64,000 bases of DNA from Oscillospiraceae bacterium (GTDB lineage: Bacteria > Bacillota > Clostridia > Oscillospirales > Ruminococcaceae). Location of the stretch: contig CACZDM010000001.1 of the NCBI GenBank assembly GCA_902779915.1, positions 186,001-250,000 on the forward strand. Reading direction: 5' to 3'. The number at the start of each line of letters is the position of its first letter. The stretch's first letter is position 1. Below are positions 9,055 through 20,938 of this stretch, one piece after another. The translations under genes and the position numbers were made by a program. The notes below the pieces were generated by a model. That model was not told where the DNA came from. It did not search any database and saw only the letters and a list, made by a program, of their open reading frames with translations.

Positions 9055-10890
9055 ATGTGTGGTTTCGTTGGATTTTCCAATACCATCGATCAAACTAAAG
9101 AAATTTTAAACAAAATGATGCAAACAATTGTTCACAGAGGTCCGGATTCAAGCGGCGAATATGTTGATGATGACATAGCTTTGGGCTTTAGGCGGCTTTC
9201 AATCATAGATCTTGAATTTGGCGACCAGCCTATGTTTAACGAAGACAAGTCTTTGGTTTTGGTTTTTAATGGCGAAATATATAACTCAAAAGACTTGAAA
9301 AATGATCTGGCTCAAAAAGGCCACGTTTTTTCGAACAATTCAGACAGCGAAGTTTTGCTTCACGCATATGAAGAATATGGATATGAATCGGTTAAAAAGT
9401 TGCGCGGAATGTTTGCATTTGTCATTTGGGATAAGGCCAATAAACGAATTTTTGGCGCAAGAGATATGTTTGGAATCAAGCCTTTAAACTATGCTAAAAT
9501 GGGAAACAGCTTTATTTTTGGATCGGAAATTAAAAGCTTTTTAAAACATCCATCCTTTAAAAAAGAGCTCAACCTCAAGGCTTTGGAAAATTATTTGTCA
9601 TTCCAATATTCCCCAGAATCCGAAACATTTTTTAAGGGCGTATATAAACTTCCTCCCGCTCATTATTTTGTGTATGAAGACGAGAAACTGCAAACCAAGC
9701 GCTACTGGATTGCAAAATTTGAAGAAAATTCAAAAAACGGGCTCAAAGATTGGGCAGACGAAATCCAGCGCGTTTTTGATGACTCAATTGAGGCTCATAA
9801 AATTTCAGATGTTGAAGTTGGGGCGTTTCTCTCGTCAGGAGTTGATTCAAGCTATGTTGCATGCTCTGCAAATGTCGACAAAACATTCACAGTCGGCTTT
9901 TCTCAACACAAATATAACGAAATCGACTATGCAAAAGAGCTTTCAAACTATATTGCCGCTGACAACATCAACAAAGTCATTTCACCCGAAGAATTTTGGC
10001 AAAGTTTTCCTAAAATTCAATATCACATGGACGAGCCTTTGGCAGACCCTTCCGCGGTTGCTCTATATTTTGTGTGTAAACTGGCTTCAAAGCATGTTAA
10101 AGTTGTTTTGTCAGGAGAGGGAGCAGACGAAATTTTTGGCGGATATAACGTATATAAAGACCCTGTCGAAAACGCCCAATACGAAAAGATTCCATATGGA
10201 ATCAGAAATCTCATAGCCAGGTTTTTTTCCTTGTTTGGAGAGAGAAGGGGAATAAACTATCTCATTCGAAGAGGGACCAAAATTGAAGATCGTTTTATCG
10301 GAAATGCATATATATTTAAAAAGCGTGAGCGTGAAAAAATTTTGAAAAATCCGCTAAATATTGCGCCCGCGGAGAAGATTTGCAAGCCATTTTATGACAT
10401 GGTTAAAGACAAGGACGACGTGACCAAGATGCAGTTTATAGACCTGAATATGTGGATGGTTGGGGACATTTTGCTTAAAGCAGACAGGATGAGCATGGCA
10501 AATTCCCTTGAGCTTCGAGTTCCGTTTTTGGATCGAAAAATCATCGAAGTCGCAAGACAAATCCCGCGCGAATTTAGGGTCACTCCAAAAAACACAAAAC
10601 TTGCCCTGAGAAAAGCTGCTCTGAGGCGAATGCCACAACAGGTTGCAGACAAGAAAAAATTGGGCTTTCCCGTTCCAATTCGCATTTGGCTTAAAGACGA
10701 AAAATACTTTTGCCGTGTCCGCAAAAAATTTAAATCAAAAATTGCATCGGAATTTTTCAATGTTAACAGGATTTTAAAACTTCTTGAGGTCCACAAAAAG
10801 GGCAAAAAAGACAATTCCAGGAAAATTTGGACCATATACACATTCCTGATTTGGTATGAACAATTTTTCGAAAATCCAAAAAATGTTTGA
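9055..10890 (+). CDS. asnB: Asparagine synthase (glutamine-hydrolysing)
   Basis: It converts aspartate to asparagine with glutamine and ATP in the cytoplasm. The protein has 611 residues. After removal of Met1 the N-terminal Cys of MCGFVGF is the class II glutaminase nucleophile, and RGPDSSGEY and NGEIYN complete that domain (about residues 1-190). The synthetase half has the PP-loop FLSSGVDSSY and VKVVLSGEGADEIFGGY. The ATG at 9055 is the true start because the N-terminal Cys must be residue 2; a TTG at 9037 would bury it. AGAGG lies 7 bases upstream. Confidence 0.96.
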   Translation: MCGFVGFSNTIDQTKEILNKMMQTIVHRGPDSSGEYVDDDIALGFRRLSIIDLEFGDQPMFNEDKSLVLVFNGEIYNSKDLKNDLAQKGHVFSNNSDSEVLLHAYEEYGYESVKKLRGMFAFVIWDKANKRIFGARDMFGIKPLNYAKMGNSFIFGSEIKSFLKHPSFKKELNLKALENYLSFQYSPESETFFKGVYKLPPAHYFVYEDEKLQTKRYWIAKFEENSKNGLKDWADEIQRVFDDSIEAHKISDVEVGAFLSSGVDSSYVACSANVDKTFTVGFSQHKYNEIDYAKELSNYIAADNINKVISPEEFWQSFPKIQYHMDEPLADPSAVALYFVCKLASKHVKVVLSGEGADEIFGGYNVYKDPVENAQYEKIPYGIRNLIARFFSLFGERRGINYLIRRGTKIEDRFIGNAYIFKKREREKILKNPLNIAPAEKICKPFYDMVKDKDDVTKMQFIDLNMWMVGDILLKADRMSMANSLELRVPFLDRKIIEVARQIPREFRVTPKNTKLALRKAALRRMPQQVADKKKLGFPVPIRIWLKDEKYFCRVRKKFKSKIASEFFNVNRILKLLEVHKKGKKDNSRKIWTIYTFLIWYEQFFENPKNV

Positions 10891-10920
10891 GCTTTGATTT
10901 ATTTTATATTAATCCATAAA

Positions 10921-10956
10921 AAAACGACTTGCTTCAAATTTAGCAGGTCGCTTTTT
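10921..10956. terminator. Bidirectional rho-independent terminator between asnB and groEL
   Basis: An 8-bp stem CGACTTGC/GCAGGTCG (10925-10932 with 10943-10950) has AAAA on its left and CTTTTTATTT on its right. It can end both asnB (plus) and groEL (minus). Confidence 0.85.
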
Positions 10957-10975
10957 ATTTCGTGTTTTTTTATTA

Positions 10976-12631
<1,656 letters not shown>

Positions 12632-12653
12632 CTAAAAATTTCATATCTTTTTA

Positions 12654-13005
<352 letters not shown>

Positions 13006-13015
13006 ACTAATTCAT

Positions 13016-13043
13016 ATTATACTACATTAAAAAAAAAAGTCAA
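13016..13043 (-). promoter_or_regulatory. Sigma-A-type promoter for groESL
   Basis: Reading the minus strand: TTGACT (13043-13038), a 16-base spacer rich in T, then a perfect TATAAT (13021-13016). The CIRCE operator starts 11 bases further downstream. Confidence 0.8.
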
Positions 13044-13108
13044 GTGAAAAATTTAAAAAAAATTATTTTGTTTGTTTTTTCACAATATGTGTTAAACGCG
13101 TTTGCCTA

Positions 13109-13206
13109 CCGCTTGTTGGGACAAGTTGAAAATCTCTGGCGTTTTAGAAAGGTTTAATATCAAGGTTGGTTGTGAGCTGGCGGCGCTTGAGCCCTCTTTT
13201 TCATTG
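13109..13206 (+). repeat. Dispersed intergenic element, copy 1
   Basis: A ~100-base patch, GC-richer than its AT-rich surroundings, between the divergent groESL and dnaA promoters. It resembles 55209-55309 on the opposite strand. The core at 13165-13185 matches 55230-55250 at 20 of 21 positions (it contains TTGTGAGCTGGCGGCG). TTTAATAT lies 4 bases before the core in both copies, and both begin with GCTTGTTG. In one frame both copies read a similar peptide containing VSWRR, but this copy has an in-frame TAG, so it is either an RNA/DNA element or a decayed ORF. Confidence 0.6.
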
Positions 13207-13401
13207 CTTCTTGGGAACGCGATCAAGGACATAAAAAAATTATCTTAATTTTTGAGCAAAGCGTCGGATGGTTTAAATGAAAAATTTTATTGAAACAAAT
13301 ATAACCCAACAAAACAATACACAATCCTCCACGTTTTTTACTTGCTTTGTCACACAAATTGCGCATCCACACAAAGCATTTAACAAATTCAATCATTTGA
13401 C

Positions 13402-13430
13402 TTGAAAACCTTTAAATTAAATGATATAAT
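13402..13430 (+). promoter_or_regulatory. Sigma-A promoter for dnaA
   Basis: TTGAAA (13402-13407), a 17-base spacer and a perfect TATAAT (13425-13430). The dnaA ATG follows 46 bases later. Confidence 0.85.
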
Positions 13431-13476
13431 GATGTAATCTGATTTAACACAAAAAAGGGAGGATATATTAAAAAAA

Positions 13477-14814
13477 ATGACAAATTTTTCTAATGTTGTG
13501 GATGTGGTTAAGTCAAGCCTTGAAAGCGAGCTATCTCCAACAGCATATAATCTTTGGATTGCCCCTTTAAAGGCAATTGAGCTTCGAAATTCTGAGGTTG
13601 TCCTTTCTTTAAACAATGAATTTCAAAAAAACATAATCATGACTAAATACAGCCGCGCTTTATGTCGAGAATTTAAGGACATTTTAGGTTTTGACGTTAA
13701 AATAACCATCATTGTTGAGGAAGCCGAAAACCAGCAATCCGATCAAGATAAGCTCCAAAGTTCAATTTTTCCCCCAAACTTGGATGATATATACACAAAT
13801 GCCGAATCTCAATACACATTCGACACCTTTATCGTCGGTAGCACCAACACTTTTGCATATGCAGCCTGCAAGGCGGTCGCTCAAAATCAAACCGGAGCAT
13901 ATAACCCTTTGTTTATATATGGCCCGAGCGGAATGGGAAAAACCCACCTGTTGCTTGCTATAAAACACGAAGTAAATAAAAACACTCCCGCTTTAAACAT
14001 AGTATACATAAACGGAGAAGCATTTACTAATGAATTTATAACAGCAATTGAACAAGAAACAACCCGAGAATTTCACGAAAAATATAGAAACGTTGATTAT
14101 TTGTTGATGGATGACATCCAGTTCTTGGCGGGAAAAACCCAAACTCAGGAGGAATTTTTTTACACATTTAACGAGCTACATCAAATTGGAAAGCAAATTG
14201 TTCTGACGTCAGACCGGCCTCCAAAAGAAATTAAAACCCTTGAAGACAGACTCAGGACAAGATTTGAATGGGGGCTTTTGGCGGATATCGCGCCTTCAGA
14301 CTTTGAAACGCGCGTTGCAATAATCCGACGAAAGGCTCAGATACTAAACATTAAAATTCCTGACGACGTTGTTAAATATATCGCTAAAAATTTAAAAAAC
14401 AACATCCGCCAACTTGAAGGCGCCGTTAAAAAAATGAAAGCATATAAACTGCTTGCAAACTCTTCGCCCTCAATCAACATGGCTCACTCAATAATTCGAG
14501 ATATATTAAATGATGATCAGCCAACCCCCGTCACAATAGAAAAAATAATAAGCGAAGTCAGCAAAACTTTTGGAGTTTCAGAAAGCGACATCAGGTCAAC
14601 CAAAAGACAATCTCAAATCGCCAAAGCAAGACATGTCGCAATTTTTGTTGTCAGAGAAATAACCCAAGCCCCATATGAAGAAATTGGAAAGGAGTTTTCA
14701 AACCGAGACCACTCAACAATAACATATTCGCTAAAGCAAGTTGAAAGCATAATGAAAAAGGATTCCAAACAAAAAGCAATTATTGAAGACATAATTAAAA
14801 ATATAAGGGACTGA
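13477..14814 (+). CDS. dnaA: Chromosomal replication initiator DnaA
   Basis: This AAA+ ATPase binds oriC boxes and opens the origin. The protein has 445 residues. Domain I (about 1-80) has LSPTAYNLWIAPLKAI and a short linker follows. The AAA+ domain carries Walker A GPSGMGKTHLL, Walker B YLLMDDIQFL, the arginine-finger region and LRTRFEWGL. Domain IV ends with the DNA-recognition signature EEIGKEFSNRDHSTITYSL. The usual signature reads GGRDHTT, so this one has SN for GG and S for the first T. GGAGG lies 14 bases before the ATG, which is long, but an upstream in-frame stop excludes an earlier start. The gene is followed directly by oriC and dnaN. Confidence 0.98.
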   Translation: MTNFSNVVDVVKSSLESELSPTAYNLWIAPLKAIELRNSEVVLSLNNEFQKNIIMTKYSRALCREFKDILGFDVKITIIVEEAENQQSDQDKLQSSIFPPNLDDIYTNAESQYTFDTFIVGSTNTFAYAACKAVAQNQTGAYNPLFIYGPSGMGKTHLLLAIKHEVNKNTPALNIVYINGEAFTNEFITAIEQETTREFHEKYRNVDYLLMDDIQFLAGKTQTQEEFFYTFNELHQIGKQIVLTSDRPPKEIKTLEDRLRTRFEWGLLADIAPSDFETRVAIIRRKAQILNIKIPDDVVKYIAKNLKNNIRQLEGAVKKMKAYKLLANSSPSINMAHSIIRDILNDDQPTPVTIEKIISEVSKTFGVSESDIRSTKRQSQIAKARHVAIFVVREITQAPYEEIGKEFSNRDHSTITYSLKQVESIMKKDSKQKAIIEDIIKNIRD

Positions 14815-15200
14815 TTCTCCCTTTATTTTTTGAAAATTAAAATTTTTCAACAAAGTTTTTAACACTTATTTTTCGTATCACCACGAAATTGATGACAGTT
14901 TTTAACATTTGGTTTTTAAAATGTTGATAAAGTAAAATGTTGATATGTTGAAAAAAATAATTCTTGCATAAAGTTTTTCTGGTTTTCAACTAAAGTTTTC
15001 AACATTTTCAACAACGTTTTCAACATTTTAACTTTGGTTAAATAATTTTCAACAATCTTAACAAGTTTTAAACAAGCCATGTTAAAAAAATATGTCTGAA
15101 AAATCCCATAAAACTTGGGGTTTTGGAGTTTTCCTAGTTTTCAACGCCCTCTACTATAACTACTATAAAAATATTATATTTATTCATTATATATAAGGAT
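14815..15200. other. Chromosomal replication origin (oriC) with TTTTCAACA-type DnaA boxes
   Basis: This is the dnaA-dnaN intergenic region. Six exact TTTTCAACA nonamers on either strand start at 14844, 14946 (reverse), 14996, 15005, 15017 and 15046. Near-matches start at 14856, 14899, 14922 (reverse, TTATCAACA), 14983, 15066 and 15138. The last box is followed by CCCT and then CTACTATAACTACTATAAA (15151-15169), which mirrors the B. subtilis basal unwinding system: DnaA box, GC-rich step, then DnaA-trios reading TAG on the other strand. An AT-rich run follows to 15200. The canonical TTATCCACA is absent. Confidence 0.9.
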
Positions 15201-15236
15201 AATTATTTAAACAATTAAAGTTAGGAGAGATATTTT

Positions 15237-16346
15237 ATGATTTTTTCTTGTTCACTAAATAATTTAAGCGCTCTTGTTACAAACGCCTCACTTGCAATAT
15301 CCTCAAGAGCAAACGCAATTCCTGCTCTTGAAGGATTGCTGCTGGAATGTAATGGAAACCAATTAAAAATAACGGGTTATGATCTGGATATTGGCATATT
15401 TAGCTGTTTAGAGGTTGAAGGAAAAGAAAATGGCGCCGCTGTTTTAAATGCGCAACTTTTAAAGGAAATGCTAAAAAAAATGGCAGGTCCAACGGTTAAT
15501 ATATCAACAGATGAAAAATTTATGACAACAATCAGCGATAGTGAAACTGAATATAAGATTATTGGGCTGGATCCAGCTGAATATCCCAAAATTCCACAGG
15601 TTGGAGCAGACAAATCTTTAACAATTAAAGATAGTGTTTTAAAAAACATGATCCAAAAGACTTTATTTGCGGTTTCGCAACTATCAACTCAAAACCCAAT
15701 ATTATGTGGGTCTATGTTTAAAATTAAAGACGGATCTTTAAACATTGTTTCTGTTGATGGATATAGAGTTGCTCTGAGCCGAAAAAAAATAGAAACTGAT
15801 TCAAACGATCTAGGCTTTGTTGTTCCCAGCAAAACTTTAAGCGAGGTATGTAAGCTGTTGAAAGATGATGAGGGGGCGCAAACAACCATTGAACTGAGTT
15901 CAAATCATGCTGTTTTTAAAATTGGCGAATATTTTATCATAACCAGGCTTCTTGAGGGGTCTTTTATCGACTATGAAGCAGCAATTCCCCAAAAAAGTTC
16001 AACAACAATTATCGCAAATCCCAAGGATATGGCGCAAAGAATCGAGCGAGTTTCAATAATGGTGACTAATCGGATCAGCGTTGTCATGAAAGTTGATGAT
16101 TCAAAGGTGTTTTTGAGATGCGAAAGCAGTTTGGGCCAGGTTAATGACAAGTTTTTGGTTGAAATGACCGGAAATCCAATTGAAAAAATCGCTTTTAATA
16201 ATAAATACATGCTGGATGCACTAAAACATTGTGAATGCGAACAGGTTAAAATTAATATGGACGGGCCTGTTATGCCGATAAAAATTGAGCCAACGGATGG
16301 TGATGAATTTTTATATTTGGTTTTGCCTGTTAGATTAAAATCTTGA
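15237..16346 (+). CDS. dnaN: DNA polymerase III beta sliding clamp
   Basis: This ring-shaped processivity clamp holds the replicative polymerase and repair proteins on DNA. The protein has 369 residues, the normal length for three clamp domains. Visible are AISSRANAIPALEGLLLE in domain 1, LTIKDSVLKNMIQKTLFAVS in domain 2, GYRVALSRKKIE, and the C-terminus DGDEFLYLVLPVRL, matching the conserved clamp ending. The ATG follows AGGAGAG by 8 bases. Confidence 0.97.
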   Translation: MIFSCSLNNLSALVTNASLAISSRANAIPALEGLLLECNGNQLKITGYDLDIGIFSCLEVEGKENGAAVLNAQLLKEMLKKMAGPTVNISTDEKFMTTISDSETEYKIIGLDPAEYPKIPQVGADKSLTIKDSVLKNMIQKTLFAVSQLSTQNPILCGSMFKIKDGSLNIVSVDGYRVALSRKKIETDSNDLGFVVPSKTLSEVCKLLKDDEGAQTTIELSSNHAVFKIGEYFIITRLLEGSFIDYEAAIPQKSSTTIIANPKDMAQRIERVSIMVTNRISVVMKVDDSKVFLRCESSLGQVNDKFLVEMTGNPIEKIAFNNKYMLDALKHCECEQVKINMDGPVMPIKIEPTDGDEFLYLVLPVRLKS

Positions 16347-16454
16347 ATTTGGCCGGTTCGTCTTGGCTATAACTTCAATTGGCGAAAAATTTTTGATGCG
16401 CGTTGTAAAACCCAAAATCTAGATTAAAAATCTTTAAAATAGCGGGGGAGAAAG

Positions 16455-16670
16455 TTGAAAGAAATAAAGATCAAAACGCCCGAAATCAGGCTTGGTGACT
16501 TTTTGAAGTTTGCGTCAATTTGTTCGTCTGGAGGAGAGGCAAAGTCCAAAATTTTAAATTCCGAGGTTTATGTTAATCACAAAATTTGCAGGCTTAGAGG
16601 GAAAAAACTAAAAAATGCCGACATTGTTGAGGTGGACGGAGTGGAGTATATTGTGAAAAATGAGAATTGA
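16455..16670 (+). CDS. S4-domain RNA-binding protein, YaaA-like
   Basis: A 71-residue protein made almost wholly of an S4 RNA-binding fold: IRLGDFLKFA, SGGEAKSKIL, EVYVNHKICRLRGKKL, IVEVDGVEYIV. Homologues lie between dnaN and recF in many Firmicutes (B. subtilis YaaA); a ribosome-related role has been proposed. The start is TTG with GGGGGAG 6 bases upstream. The gene overlaps recF by 11 bases. Confidence 0.93.
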   Translation: MKEIKIKTPEIRLGDFLKFASICSSGGEAKSKILNSEVYVNHKICRLRGKKLKNADIVEVDGVEYIVKNEN

Positions 16671-17757
16671 TGAATTTTTTGCAGATGGTTATAAAAACCT
16701 CAAAAACGCAAAAATATGCCCTTGCGACGGAGTGAATTTGATATATGGACAAAATGCGCAGGGAAAAACCAATTTGCTTGAAGCGATCGGCTTATTTTCT
16801 GGAGGGAACCAGTTTCACTCAAAAAGCGCGAAAAGAATCGCATTTGGGCGGGATTTTGCAGATTTGCGGCTTAAATTTCGTGATTCAGAGCGTGAGCAAA
16901 CCGCTAGGGCAATTTTATCACAAAAAAACCAGTTTTTTTTAAATGACATTCCGATTAAGCGAGTGTCTGAAATTTATGAAAATTTTAATGCTGTTTGCTT
17001 TTCTCCGGCGAGTTTATCCATCATTCAGGGAGATTCTCGAGGCAGGCGTAAATTTTTAGACTACGCAATCGCTAAACTAAAACCCGGATATTTAAAATAT
17101 TGCAAACAATATGAAAAAATTTTGGCTCACCGAAACTTTCTTTTAAAAAGCGGCGGATTAAAAAATTTAAAAACGCTTGAGGTTTGGAATGAGAAGATGG
17201 CTCAATTTGGAACGATAATAACAATGATTCGCCAGGATTATGTTGAAAAGATGTCGAAAGTTTTGGCGAGCCTATATCAAGAAATTTCCGGGGGCAGAGA
17301 GAGCCTAGAAATTAAATATGAATCGACTGTTTTTGACAGGAGGCTTAAAAACACATATAGCCAAGATGATTTTAGGGAGTATATTGAAAAATTAGAATTA
17401 TTTCAATCAGCGGATTTTGATATGGGGCACACGAAAATAGGAATCCACCGCGATGATTTGGCCTTTAAGCTTGGAGGCTTGGGCGTCAAGGAATATGGCT
17501 CGCAGGGGGAGCAAAGGTCGTGTGTTATTGCGCTAAAACTTGCTCAAGCCAAGCTTTTGAAGCTGATATGTCGGCGTAATCCGGTTATTTTGTTTGATGA
17601 CGTTATGAGCGAGCTGGATGTGGATCGACAGGAGTACATTTTAAATCAAATTCAAGGCAGCCAAATATTCATAACGTGTTGCGAGGTTTCGAGCCCTAAG
17701 AGTTTTAAAAATGCTAAAATATACAAAATGGAGGCCGGAAAAGTATATGTATATTGA
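16660..17757 (+). CDS. recF: DNA replication/repair protein RecF
   Basis: This SMC-like ATPase loads RecA at gaps with RecO and RecR. The protein has 365 residues, the normal length. Walker A is NLIYGQNAQGKTNLLEAI near residue 30. SPASLSIIQGD and RRKFLDYAI follow, then the ABC signature region EYGSQGEQRSCVIALKL, and Walker B VILFDDVMSELD. The ATG at 16660 lies inside the S4 gene's last codons. The end overlaps remB by 11 bases, so S4-recF-remB is a tightly coupled set. Confidence 0.97.
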   Translation: MRIDEFFADGYKNLKNAKICPCDGVNLIYGQNAQGKTNLLEAIGLFSGGNQFHSKSAKRIAFGRDFADLRLKFRDSEREQTARAILSQKNQFFLNDIPIKRVSEIYENFNAVCFSPASLSIIQGDSRGRRKFLDYAIAKLKPGYLKYCKQYEKILAHRNFLLKSGGLKNLKTLEVWNEKMAQFGTIITMIRQDYVEKMSKVLASLYQEISGGRESLEIKYESTVFDRRLKNTYSQDDFREYIEKLELFQSADFDMGHTKIGIHRDDLAFKLGGLGVKEYGSQGEQRSCVIALKLAQAKLLKLICRRNPVILFDDVMSELDVDRQEYILNQIQGSQIFITCCEVSSPKSFKNAKIYKMEAGKVYVY

Positions 17758-17989
17758 CATCGGGGAGCAAAAAGCTTTGAGATCGAGCGAAATCATTGGC
17801 GTTTTTGATCTGGACGGAGTGACGGTTTCAAAGAAAACCAGGGAATATTTGAAGATATGCGAGAAAAATGGGCAAATAGAAGACGTTTCTCGCGACATCC
17901 CGCTTTCATTTGTTGTGACGGATAATAAAGTCTATTTTAGTTCATTTTTGTCTAAAACCATATACTCCAGAGCCTCGAAGAATTTTTGA
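17747..17989 (+). CDS. remB: Extracellular matrix regulator RemB-like (DUF370)
   Basis: An 80-residue DUF370 protein. B. subtilis RemB (YaaB) occupies the same place between recF and gyrB, and its relative RemA is a DNA-binding activator of biofilm matrix genes. The sequence shows the typical MYIDIGEQKALRSSEIIGVF start and SRDIPLSFVVTDNKVYFS. Start ATG 17747 has GGAGG 12 bases upstream. An ATG at 17711 is open but would overlap more of recF. Confidence 0.9.
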   Translation: MYIDIGEQKALRSSEIIGVFDLDGVTVSKKTREYLKICEKNGQIEDVSRDIPLSFVVTDNKVYFSSFLSKTIYSRASKNF

Positions 17990-18073
17990 TTTAAATATAA
18001 AAAAAGAGCATTTGAAGGCGCCAGCATGAACTGAAATTTTAAAATTAATTTAGAAAAAAACTTTCAAATTTGC

Positions 18074-18102
18074 TTGAAATTTTCTTAAAAAGGCGCTAAA
18101 AT
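18074..18102 (+). promoter_or_regulatory. Sigma-A-type promoter for gyrB
   Basis: TTGAAA (18074-18079), a 17-base spacer and TAAAAT (18097-18102), leaving a leader of about 100 bases before gyrB. The leader contains GCTCCC/GGGAG and GGGCTCTTTTT segments that might fold, but no clear attenuator. Confidence 0.65.
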
Positions 18103-18202
18103 ATACATGGAGAGATTGCTCCCAGGGAGATCTGATGCATGGGCTCTTTTTGGAGTGTGAAATGTTGTTAATTTGTTTAGACTATTTTTCGGAAAGGTAT
18201 GA

Positions 18203-20131
<1,929 letters not shown>

Positions 20132-20198
20132 GTGTTTTTTTGATATTGCCATAACGGTTTGATGAATTTGTCCCGAGAAAACGGGCTTTATCGCAAAA

Positions 20199-20214
20199 TG
20201 TTTCACGTGAAACG
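20199..20214. promoter_or_regulatory. parS centromere site
   Basis: TGTTTCACGTGAAACG matches the B. subtilis parS consensus TGTTNCACGTGAAACA except for the last base. It is a loading site for the ParB at 48487-49338 (and perhaps the paralogue at 46604), about 5 kb from oriC. Confidence 0.9.
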
Positions 20215-20312
20215 TCAGCAACAGTCAAAGCGAGTTTGTTTCGGATGGGTTGAAAACACAGTAAAATCTCCAAACAATTGCCAAACGATTTGCGAAGAGA
20301 GAGGGATGCTTT

Positions 20313-20927
20313 ATGGAATTTCAAGAAGGCGGCGCGATTCGGCCAAAAGATCTGGTTGCTGATTTTGAGCAAGAGGCGGAGGGGTATTATGATGAACACG
20401 ATCGCCAGAAGCATTTAAACGTTTCATATAATCTAAAGCCGCATGAAGTCAAATCGGGTCTTAAGCGGTTTCAAAAAGAAAAGCGCAAAAAGAGGAGATA
20501 TCTTTACATCACTCTTTGCGTATTAGTCATTTTGATCAATCTGTTTGACATGATTTTTAACAAAAGCACAGAGATATATAACTATGTTTTCATAGGAGTT
20601 GCCTTGGCGATAGTCTATGTTATATGGTTTACGCCGATTATTCACCGAAACAACATAGCTCGAATTTTTGCCAATCAGAGTTTCAATTTTAGCATGAAAT
20701 TTTATGATGACTTGATATATATTAAACAAAGCGACGGATCAAACAGAATAGCGTATACATGCCTTGACAATAAATTTATTGAAGATGACGAAAAATTCAT
20801 GATAATTGGCTCGGATCAAAACATGTATATTGTTCCAAAAAGATGCCTGAATGAGAGAAAAATAGAGAAAATCAGGGAATACGCAAAAAAATTTGAAGAC
20901 AGATATATTGTTGAAACAAAAAGTTGA
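20313..20927 (+). CDS. YcxB-like membrane protein
   Basis: A 204-residue protein with a charged N-terminal 68 residues, two membrane segments (about residues 70-86 and 91-110) and a soluble C-terminal domain. That domain ([45 protein letters not shown]) has the look of YcxB-like C-terminal domains, whose role is unknown. The ATG follows GAGAGGG by about 7 bases. It sits between gyrB and gyrA, directly abutting gyrA. Confidence 0.75.
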   Translation: MEFQEGGAIRPKDLVADFEQEAEGYYDEHDRQKHLNVSYNLKPHEVKSGLKRFQKEKRKKRRYLYITLCVLVILINLFDMIFNKSTEIYNYVFIGVALAIVYVIWFTPIIHRNNIARIFANQSFNFSMKFYDDLIYIKQSDGSNRIAYTCLDNKFIEDDEKFMIIGSDQNMYIVPKRCLNERKIEKIREYAKKFEDRYIVETKS

Positions 20928-20938
20928 GGAGACGTTTT

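Noticed and set aside
13389..13616. A 75-codon minus-strand ORF over the dnaA promoter and start
   Set aside because: It overlaps dnaA and its consensus promoter, has no ribosome site and no recognisable motif.
14815..15236. Canonical TTATCCACA DnaA boxes
   Set aside because: Searched on both strands of the dnaA-dnaN region and found none; only TTTTCAACA-type and TTATCAACA-type sequences occur.
18105..18155. Possible attenuator hairpin (GCTCCC, GGGAG, GGGCTCTTTTT) in the gyrB leader
   Set aside because: The arms compete and none gives a clean stem followed by T's; not strong enough to list as a feature.
20159..20362. A 67-codon ORF spanning the parS site between gyrB and the YcxB-like gene
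   Set aside because: No ribosome site, basic low-information peptide, overlaps the next gene's start, and the sequence is explained by parS.
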